8,619 nt of DNA from Clostridiales bacterium. Its GTDB lineage: Bacteria; Bacillota; Clostridia; Christensenellales; JAISNN01. Under the pieces are notes generated by a model. That model was not told the origin of the DNA, did not search any database, and saw nothing but the letters and a program-made list of their open reading frames with translations. Of this stretch, positions 1-5,206 are shown in pieces. The position numbers and the translations under genes were made by a program. The stretch spans positions 1-8,619 of the forward strand of contig JAITOQ010000154.1 of the NCBI GenBank assembly GCA_031289865.1, written 5' to 3'. The stretch's first letter is position 1, and every line of letters starts with the position of its first letter.

Positions 1-6
1 GAACGG

Positions 7-405
7 GTGAGAAACGATCTTTGGATCAAAGCGTACGTCGAAAAGGTCAAGAGCAGAAACCGTGCTATTACGTTGCTGTTGTTTTTCCTTGCGGTTACGG
101 CGATTTGGCTCGTGCTTGAATTGGTCGCAAAGGTCGATCTCCTTGAGCTTATCGGGATAAACGCCGGACCTTATACCTTGCCCATCGTCAAAGCGTCGGT
201 TTCTCTGAACGCATTCGTCGCGCTTGTCCCCGCTTTGATCGGAGTGATAATATTTTTGTGCATTCTTCGCAGCGCGGCAACAAAAAGCTACCGTATCAAC
301 TTACAAGGTAACGCTTACGAACAGTCCCGCGACGAATTGCATCGTTCTATCGAATCGATTGATTCCGCGGTGGTGAAAAACAGAAGCAACACTCATAGAC
401 TTTAA
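7..405 (+). CDS. Small two-helix membrane protein, unknown function (possibly 5'-partial)
   Basis: I do not recognise this 132-residue protein. It has a basic N-terminal stretch (residues 1-20), a hydrophobic segment at about 20-40, a short loop with a Gly/Pro turn, a second hydrophobic segment at about 68-88, and a polar charged tail (90-132) that could form a helix. The pattern suggests a small inner-membrane protein with both ends on the same side, probably cytoplasmic. The GTG at position 7 is the first possible start visible, but the frame is open to the window edge and no ribosome binding site can be seen, so the true start may lie upstream. A strong hairpin terminator follows the stop, so it looks like the last gene of a transcription unit. 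No enzyme motif is visible; holin-like or accessory membrane roles are possible but unsupported. Confidence 0.6.
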   Translation: MRNDLWIKAYVEKVKSRNRAITLLLFFLAVTAIWLVLELVAKVDLLELIGINAGPYTLPIVKASVSLNAFVALVPALIGVIIFLCILRSAATKSYRINLQGNAYEQSRDELHRSIESIDSAVVKNRSNTHRL

Positions 406-427
406 AATTTTTAAAGAAAACAAGTAG

Positions 428-459
428 CGCGGGAAAGTATTTTCCCGCGATATTTTTTA
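428..459 (+). terminator. Intrinsic terminator after the small membrane protein gene
   Basis: A perfect 9-bp stem, CGCGGGAAA (428-436) with TTTCCCGCG (441-449), has a four-base loop and is followed by a T-rich tract (451-459). It ends the upstream unit. The ribosome binding site of the next gene starts only two bases later, at 461, so that gene must either rely on readthrough or be transcribed from a promoter I could not identify. Confidence 0.85.
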
Positions 460-471
460 TAGGAGTAGGGT

Positions 472-1209
472 ATGACAAAAAAGACGGTTTTGATTACGGG
501 TGCGTCGCGGGGGATAGGCGCGGAGCTTGCGCGGGTATTTGCGCAAGGCGGTTATAATGTCGTAATCAATTATTTTAAAAATAAAGAGCTTGCCGAAGCA
601 TTGCTCCGCAAAATCACGGAGGGCGGCGGGACGGCGGAAATTTTTCCGTGCGACATTGCGGATTCTCAAGCGGTAAATGAGATGGTCGGTTTTACCCTCA
701 AACGGTTCGGACGGCTCGACGTCTTGATAAATAACGCGGGTATTTCCTCAAGCGGACTCATAACGGACATGAGCGACGCGGAGTGGAAACGCTTGATTGA
801 CGTGAATCTGTCGGGGGTCTTTTACGGAACGCGTGCGGTTTTGCCGCGAATGATTTCCGAAAAAAGCGGGGTCATTATCAATATCTCGTCAATTTGGGGC
901 ATTGCGGGCGCGTCGTGCGAGGTCGCGTACAGCGCGGCAAAAGCGGCGGTGATAGGATTTACAAAAGCGTTGGCAAAGGAAGTCGGACTTTCGGGCGTGC
1001 GGGTCAATTGTATCGCGCCCGGCGTGATCGAAACCGATATGTTAAACGGCTTTACCCCAACCGACCTCAACGCGCTAAAGGAACAAACCGCCCTCGATAG
1101 GCTCGGTACGCCCGCCGATATCGCCCAAACGGCACTCTTTCTCGCAAGCGACGGCGCAAGCTATATCACGGGACAGATTATCGCCGTCGATGGGGGGATT
1201 TCTTTTTGA
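472..1209 (+). CDS. FabG-like short-chain dehydrogenase/reductase (3-oxoacyl-ACP reductase type)
   Basis: This is a complete classical SDR of 245 residues, the usual length for FabG. The Rossmann cofactor loop TGASRGIG lies at 9-16, DI at 61-62, the NNAG motif at 87-90, and the catalytic set is Asn112, Ser140, Tyr153 and Lys157 (YSAAK, 153-157). PG follows at 183-184, and the C-terminal end VDGG (239-242) is typical of FabG and related reductases. The Arg13 in the glycine loop fits NADPH preference. The best-known role would be reduction of 3-oxoacyl-ACP in fatty acid synthesis, but no other fab gene is nearby, so a different ketone or alcohol substrate is equally possible. The start is fixed by AGGAG at 461-465, six bases before the ATG. 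A hairpin repeat follows the stop within a dozen bases. Confidence 0.93.
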   Translation: MTKKTVLITGASRGIGAELARVFAQGGYNVVINYFKNKELAEALLRKITEGGGTAEIFPCDIADSQAVNEMVGFTLKRFGRLDVLINNAGISSSGLITDMSDAEWKRLIDVNLSGVFYGTRAVLPRMISEKSGVIINISSIWGIAGASCEVAYSAAKAAVIGFTKALAKEVGLSGVRVNCIAPGVIETDMLNGFTPTDLNALKEQTALDRLGTPADIAQTALFLASDGASYITGQIIAVDGGISF

Positions 1210-1210
1210 C

Positions 1211-1267
1211 AAGAATAGGGCAGAGACAAAATTTTCTAGAAAATTTTTTCTCTGCACTCTTTTCAAA
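1211..1267 (+). repeat. Short copy of a dispersed hairpin repeat (copy A), likely also a terminator
   Basis: Two bases after the dehydrogenase stop comes AAGAAT, then a long hairpin: GCAGAGA (1220-1226) pairs with TCTCTGC (1249-1255), and inside it AAAATTTTC (1228-1236) pairs with GAAAATTTT (1239-1247). ACTCTTTTC follows, so it can serve as a terminator. The left part (AAGAAT, three variable bases, then 15 identical bases) and the 28-base right part (1240-1267) recur at 8226-8249 and 8336-8363, where an extra 86 bases or so sit between them. It is therefore a member of a repeat family and not merely a local terminator. Confidence 0.8.
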
Positions 1268-1460
1268 TAGTCTCGTAATTTTTATGTTCTATCTTGACTT
1301 TTAGTATGGTGTCATATGGTTTATTTGTAAGTGTCATTCTGAGCCAACGATTTCTCCGAATCAAATCTATCATATCCGCAATTTTGTATCCTTAAAAAAC
1401 CGACATAAAAAAGTATTACTTAATCAGCGATTACTAAAATAAAAAAACGGGGGGATAATA
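1268..1460 (+). other. Intergenic spacer upstream of the cotH-like gene
   Basis: No gene is visible here. The spacer holds the short dispersed repeat at 1331-1344 and becomes AT-rich toward the downstream gene. I find no consensus sigma-A promoter. CATA at 1404-1407 could belong to a sporulation-type minus-10 element, but no matching minus-35 is convincing. The run of six G residues at 1449-1454 is the likely ribosome binding site of the next gene. Confidence 0.5.
1331..1344 (+). repeat. Dispersed short repeat, copy 1 (GTGTCATTCTGAGC)
   Basis: This 14-base sequence occurs again, in the same orientation, at 7227-7240 between the padR-like gene and the membrane protein gene. The bases after it differ: here CAACGATTTC, there AAAGCGAAGA. 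Similar intergenic sequences starting TGTCATTCTGAGC are, from memory, widespread in uncultured bacterial genomes, but I cannot check that here. Confidence 0.6.
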
Positions 1461-2948
1461 ATGAACAAACAAAAGAGTATTATAACGTTAACAGCGTTGG
1501 TTTTATTGCTTGTATACGCGGTTTTTATTGTGTCAAAACTTGTGTTTGCGAATTATTCGGCAAACTACTCTCTTCTTACGACAAATTACATCGTAGCCGG
1601 CAAAAACGGTCAAACAAGCGATTCAAAAGCGGTAAAAAACGGAAGCGAGGTTTATTTATCCGCGCAACCGGACAGATTCGGTTATGTAAAAAATTGGTAT
1701 TATGACGCCGACTGTATATTGCCGATTGGAAGTTCAAGCATTTTAATAGAGAAAAGCACCGTAATTTACATAAAATACGATTTTGATTTTTTATTGCCTA
1801 CGATTGTAATTAATACTAACGGCGCACCTATTTTAGATAAAGAGAATTATGTGGCGGCGGCAATAAGTCTTTTAAATTGTCCTAATCCCGAATTTGTTAT
1901 TTTAGACGCCGACGCGGGAATACGGTTGCGCGGTAATTCTACGCTTGGTATGCCTAAAAAACCGTACAGAATAAAATTTGATTCTAAAACGTCGGTGTTC
2001 GGCAGAAAAAAAGAAAAGAGTTGGGTTTTGCTTGCTAATTACGCCGATAAAGCGTTGATGCGCAATTATTTGGCGTATAATTCATACGCGCTTTTGGACG
2101 GCGACGCTTTTACTCCGCTTACGGTTTTCGTCGACGTATATCTTAACGGCGAATATTGCGGAGTTTATATGCTGACCGACCAAATTTCCGTAGGGACCGA
2201 TAGGGTGGATATAACAAACGACACGACCGATGACACGGGTTATCTGCTCGAGCAGGATTACAGAGCTCCCAACGAGGGAACGGAGAATATAGATTACTTT
2301 TCGGTTGACGGAATGTATTTTAACATAAGATCTCCCAACCCTGACGATGAGCTTTTACCGTCGCAAGTCGCTTATATCAAGGCGTATATTGAAAGCGTAA
2401 ATAACGCGATAAAATCGGGAAATTTCGAGAATATAAACGCGCTTATAGACGTTGATTCGTTTATAAAATATTTTATGATACAAGAGATTTTTAAGAATAC
2501 GGACATAGGCGGGCTGAGTATTTTTATGTACAAGGACAAGAATGAAAAACTCTTTATGGGACCCGTTTGGGATTTTGATATTTCGGCGGGCAATAGCGAC
2601 TATATCGATTATGCGCCGCAGGGACTTTGGGCGCAAACACAAAACCCATGGTTTTCACGGTTGATGAACGTGGATGAATTCAGAAAACACTATGTCGATT
2701 ATTTTTTTGAAGCGTATGACGCGACGCTTTTGCAAATACCCGATATGGTAATGCAAACATATAATACATATAGAGAGGCTTTTGAAAGAAATTTTGAAAA
2801 ATGGGATATTTTAAACATATACGTTTGGCCTAATCCGTCCGAAGTTGTCGCCGCGGATACGGTCGAGAAGCAGGTTCTATATCTTAAAGAATATCTTTTA
2901 AACAGACTCGAATGGTTAAATGAATTTTATTCGCAATATATCGAATAA
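1461..2948 (+). CDS. cotH: CotH-family protein kinase (spore coat H type), membrane-anchored
   Basis: The 495-residue product matches the CotH family, whose Bacillus members are atypical kinases that phosphorylate spore coat proteins. Hallmarks are RGNST (157-161), KKPYRIKF (166-173), SWVLLANYADKALMRN (187-202), the VFVDVYLNGEYCGVYMLTDQ stretch (222-241), QEIFKNTD (341-348) and the metal-binding-type GPVWDFD (367-373) followed by GN (377-378). Residues 1-6 are basic and 7-30 hydrophobic: a signal anchor or uncleaved signal peptide. Residues about 43-108 look like a small beta-rich repeat domain of the kind found on surface proteins. Classical CotH lacks such an anchor, so this copy may act on exported proteins at the membrane. 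The gene is visibly more AT-rich than its neighbours (many TTT, TTA, AAT codons), which may mean separate ancestry. Its ribosome binding site is a G run at 1449-1454. Family is certain; a spore role is inferred. Confidence 0.9.
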   Translation: MNKQKSIITLTALVLLLVYAVFIVSKLVFANYSANYSLLTTNYIVAGKNGQTSDSKAVKNGSEVYLSAQPDRFGYVKNWYYDADCILPIGSSSILIEKSTVIYIKYDFDFLLPTIVINTNGAPILDKENYVAAAISLLNCPNPEFVILDADAGIRLRGNSTLGMPKKPYRIKFDSKTSVFGRKKEKSWVLLANYADKALMRNYLAYNSYALLDGDAFTPLTVFVDVYLNGEYCGVYMLTDQISVGTDRVDITNDTTDDTGYLLEQDYRAPNEGTENIDYFSVDGMYFNIRSPNPDDELLPSQVAYIKAYIESVNNAIKSGNFENINALIDVDSFIKYFMIQEIFKNTDIGGLSIFMYKDKNEKLFMGPVWDFDISAGNSDYIDYAPQGLWAQTQNPWFSRLMNVDEFRKHYVDYFFEAYDATLLQIPDMVMQTYNTYREAFERNFEKWDILNIYVWPNPSEVVAADTVEKQVLYLKEYLLNRLEWLNEFYSQYIE

Positions 2949-2984
2949 TAAAATACGGTCAAAATATTATAAAATAAAAAAACA

Positions 2985-3012
2985 AGGTCGGAAAGATTTT
3001 TCTTTCCGACCT
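2985..3012. terminator. Bidirectional terminator between convergent genes
   Basis: A perfect 12-bp stem (2985-2996 with 3001-3012) and a TTTT loop lie between the stop codons of the cotH-like gene and the convergent SIS-domain gene. On the minus strand it is followed directly by TTGTTTTTTATTTTA, a strong U tract. On the plus strand a weaker T-rich stretch (3016-3027) follows. It can end transcription from both sides. Confidence 0.9.
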
Positions 3013-3028
3013 CAATATTTTTCTTTGT

Positions 3029-4063
3029 TTATCGGGTGATTGTGATTTTCTTTAAGTTTCTCGGACTGTCGGGATTGAGTCCTAAGCGTACCGACATATG
3101 CTCCGCAAACATTTGAAAGGCGAGGGAGTAGACGAACGCGGCGTCCCATTTACTGCACGCGGGCAGTTTGATTTTTACATCGGATATGTCGAGGACATCC
3201 TTTATATCGGAGAACGCGACGATCCTTGCGTTTAAGAGACGGAGGCGGGTCGCTATGTTTATAAAGTCGTTTTTGCATTCGCCGTTCGGCGCGATGAGTA
3301 TCACGCTCGACTTTTCGTCGATAAGGGCGAGAGGTCCGTGCATAAATTCGGAGGAGCTGTACGAAATCGTGTATTTGTAACAGCATTCCTTTAACTTGAG
3401 CGCAAGCTCGTCTGCAAGCGCAAGCGTCAAACCGCGGCTCAATACCACAAAATGCTCCGAATCCTTTACGGTTTTTGCGGCGGAATCGATAGCGTCGGTC
3501 AGCTCCTTGACCTTGTTGAGCTTCGCGCCCGCATTCTCTATATCCTTTAAGATACTTGCGTTTCCCGAAACCTCCGAAACGACCATTTGCAGTACGCAAA
3601 TCTGTGCCGCAAAGGTTTTTGTCGCCGCGACGCTTTTTTCTTCGCCCGCCGCGAGATAGAGGATAAAGTCGCTCTCCTTTGCGAGGAGGGAGTCCTTGTT
3701 GTTTGTGACTCCGACGATTTTGCATCCCTTAGCCTTTGCCGAGCGTACAACCTCTAAAGTGTCGGTACTCATACCGCCTTGTGAGATTGCGAACAGAATG
3801 CTGTTTTTGTAGTTTAGCCCGCCCTTGTACACCGTTGTCAAAGACGGCATATAGGTGACGACGGGAATACCCGTCGCAAGCTCCATAGCGGCTTTAAAAA
3901 ATACGGTGGCGTTGTAGCTTGTACCGCGAGCCATGGTTACGATGTGTGAGATTTCGCCGCTTTTTATGACGGATGCAATCTCTTTGACGGCTTTGCGGTT
4001 TTGCGCGAGGCAATCGTGCAAAACCTCGGGCTGGCTCAGAAGCTCTTTCAACATAATAGACAT
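3029..4063 (-). CDS. Double SIS-domain sugar-phosphate isomerase/deaminase (GlmS C-terminal-like, NagB-II/AgaS/FrlB type)
   Basis: The 344-residue product has two SIS (sugar isomerase) domains like the C-terminal half of glucosamine-6-phosphate synthase, but no N-terminal glutaminase domain. Sugar-phosphate-binding motifs are ARGTSYNA (45-52) and SQGGMSTDT (94-102). The linker EKSVAATKTF (142-151) is typical, the second domain carries SRGLT (209-213) and EFMHGPLALI (239-248), and the family tail NPDSPRNLKKIT spans 330-341. Proteins of this build deaminate glucosamine-6-phosphate or galactosamine-6-phosphate, or deglycate fructosamine phosphates; I cannot choose the substrate from sequence. 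The start is the ATG at 4063-4061, with AAAGGA (4080-4075) eleven bases before it; another ATG three codons later is possible. The frame extends upstream to 4159, but that part looks like non-coding leader. It is monocistronic, the only minus-strand gene, with its own promoter and terminator. Confidence 0.9.
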   Translation of the reverse strand: MSIMLKELLSQPEVLHDCLAQNRKAVKEIASVIKSGEISHIVTMARGTSYNATVFFKAAMELATGIPVVTYMPSLTTVYKGGLNYKNSILFAISQGGMSTDTLEVVRSAKAKGCKIVGVTNNKDSLLAKESDFILYLAAGEEKSVAATKTFAAQICVLQMVVSEVSGNASILKDIENAGAKLNKVKELTDAIDSAAKTVKDSEHFVVLSRGLTLALADELALKLKECCYKYTISYSSSEFMHGPLALIDEKSSVILIAPNGECKNDFINIATRLRLLNARIVAFSDIKDVLDISDVKIKLPACSKWDAAFVYSLAFQMFAEHMSVRLGLNPDSPRNLKKITITR

Positions 4064-4172
4064 AGTTTGTTTTTTCCTTTTGTAATAAGATATTTTCTGC
4101 TTACCGAATAAAGACGCGTAAACAAGGAAAAATTTGTCGGTAATTGTCGCAGCACGCAACTTTACAATCTAC

Positions 4173-4201
4173 ATTATACCGCAAACACACGGAAAAGTAA
4201 A
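4173..4201 (-). promoter_or_regulatory. Sigma-A-type promoter of the SIS-domain gene
   Basis: On the minus strand TATAAT (4178-4173) is preceded, after exactly 17 bases, by TTTACT (4201-4196), a four-of-six match to TTGACA. Transcription would start near 4166, leaving a leader of about 100 bases before the chosen start codon at 4063. This supports treating the extra 32 codons upstream of that start as untranslated leader. Confidence 0.7.
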
Positions 4202-4305
4202 GCATTTTTAATAGGCTTGTTTTGAAGCCCCTATTTAGAGTCTTTGCAAATTCCGAATAATTATTTTATTTTTTTCGTTTTTCCGCTTTTTTCGTTTCCG
4301 TTTTT

Positions 4306-4316
4306 CATATAATGTA
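4306..4316 (+). promoter_or_regulatory. Candidate minus-10 element of the sigK promoter
   Basis: CATATAATGTA lies about 40 bases before the sigK start. CATA-N3-T fits the minus-10 of the mother-cell sigma factors E and K, which control sigK in Bacillus; the same bases also contain TATAAT. No good sigma-A minus-35 sits 17 bases upstream: that region is a pyrimidine-rich tract (about 4262-4306). A sporulation sigma factor is therefore more likely, but the assignment is tentative. A 10-bp palindrome, GTAGTACTAC (4314-4323), lies at the probable transcription start. Confidence 0.35.
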
Positions 4317-4357
4317 GTACTACGAAAGTAATGCAAACGGCATTTTGAGGTGTTTTT

Positions 4358-5056
4358 ATGTTTTTTGACGGAATTTTTTCGCTCCTCCGTAATGTATTTT
4401 TTACGGCTTATATCGAAAACAAAAACGCGTTTCCAAAGCCCTTGTCAAAGGATAAGGAGGAGGAATATATCAAACGCACAAAGGAGGGCGACCGCGAAGC
4501 GCGTGACCTTTTGGTGAGCCATAATATGCGCTTAGTCGTACATATCGCCAAAAAATACGGCAACTACAACGACCAAGAGGATCTCATATCCGTCGGAAAT
4601 ATAGGACTTATGAAAGCCGTCAACACTTATTCGCCCGAAAAAGGAACGGCACTCGTAACCTATGCCGCAAGATGCATCGAAAACGAGATACTTATGGTTT
4701 TGCGTTCGTCCAAAAAGGGAGGAAAAAACATATCGCTCTTTGACCCTATCGGGCGCGACAAGGACGGAAACGAAATCACTATCGCCGAAACCGTCGTCGA
4801 CCCCGCCCTCAGCGTCTTTGATCAGGTCGATAACAAGCTGCGCCGCGAAAGCCTCCTAAAACTCATAAAATCCACCTTGACCGCCCGCGAATACGAAATC
4901 ATCAAGCACCGCTACGGCTTGGAGGACAACGGAGTCAAAACGCAAAAGGAAATTTCGGAAATGCTTCGCATTTCGCGCTCCTATGTTTCGCGCCTCGAAA
5001 CGAAAGTTTTAAAAAAAATCAAGGAACGGATAGCGGAGGAAAAGACCTTGAGATAG
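4358..5056 (+). CDS. sigK: RNA polymerase sporulation sigma factor SigK (precursor form)
   Basis: The 232-residue protein is a sigma-70 family factor lacking region 1, closely matching sigma-K, which directs late mother-cell transcription of coat, exosporium and cortex genes. The diagnostic stretch is YIENKNAFPKPLS (18-30), matching YVKNNAFPQPLS of the Bacillus subtilis protein. Region 2 spans about 43-112, with DLISVGNIGLMKAV (75-88) and TYAARCIENEIL (101-112). SLFDPIGRDKDGNEI (126-140) follows, and region 4 holds the helix-turn-helix TQKEISEMLRISRSYVSRLE (195-214). Residues 1-17 are hydrophobic and correspond to the pro-sequence that keeps pro-sigma-K at a membrane until SpoIVFB cleaves it, here probably near Ala17-Tyr18. 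The gene is continuous, with no skin-type prophage insertion. GAGGTG (4347-4352) sets the start. No convincing terminator follows, so readthrough into the collagen-like gene is possible. Confidence 0.95.
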   Translation: MFFDGIFSLLRNVFFTAYIENKNAFPKPLSKDKEEEYIKRTKEGDREARDLLVSHNMRLVVHIAKKYGNYNDQEDLISVGNIGLMKAVNTYSPEKGTALVTYAARCIENEILMVLRSSKKGGKNISLFDPIGRDKDGNEITIAETVVDPALSVFDQVDNKLRRESLLKLIKSTLTAREYEIIKHRYGLEDNGVKTQKEISEMLRISRSYVSRLETKVLKKIKERIAEEKTLR

Positions 5057-5089
5057 GTTTTTTGTCCGTTTTTTGTACGGTCGGTATGA

Positions 5090-5117
5090 ACGGCTTGCGG
5101 CAAATTGCCGTATACTG
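5090..5117 (+). promoter_or_regulatory. Possible sigma-K-like promoter of the collagen-like gene
   Basis: AC (5090-5091), 17 bases, then CGTATACTG (5109-5117) resembles the sigma-K pattern of AC about 16 bases before CATA-N3-TA, with one mismatch in the CATA part. It would start transcription about 80 bases upstream of the collagen-like start codon. This is suggestive only, because the motif is short and degenerate. Confidence 0.25.
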
Positions 5118-5138
5118 ATAGTAGAAAGCCGCATCATG

Positions 5139-5178
5139 TCGGCTTTTATACGGCGAAATTCGGCTTTTATACGGCGAA
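5139..5178 (+). repeat. Two-copy tandem repeat in the leader of the collagen-like gene
   Basis: The 19-base sequence TCGGCTTTTATACGGCGAA occurs at 5139-5157 and again, identical, at 5160-5178 (period 21). It lies just upstream of the ribosome binding site (GAGGTG, 5196-5201) of the collagen-like gene. It could be a paired regulator-binding site, a leader RNA element or simply a recent duplication. Confidence 0.85.
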
Positions 5179-5206
5179 TCGCTAAAAAAAGAATTGAGGT
5201 GTACGA

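Noticed and set aside
1075..1266. Minus-strand frame of 63 codons overlapping the dehydrogenase end
   Set aside because: It lies within a well-supported gene and the hairpin repeat, without a ribosome binding site or family resemblance.
3150..3725. A 191-codon minus-strand frame overlapping the SIS-domain gene
   Set aside because: It is an off-frame shadow with highly basic, low-complexity content, while the true frame carries all SIS motifs.
4064..4159. Longer N-terminus for the SIS-domain protein (32 more residues)
   Set aside because: The added residues do not fit the family start, and the ribosome binding site AAAGGA precedes the ATG at 4063. The stretch fits an untranslated leader from the promoter at 4173-4201.
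5066..5080. CCGT/ACGG hairpin after sigK as a terminator
   Set aside because: The stem is only four base pairs and no T tract follows it, so it is unlikely to stop transcription.
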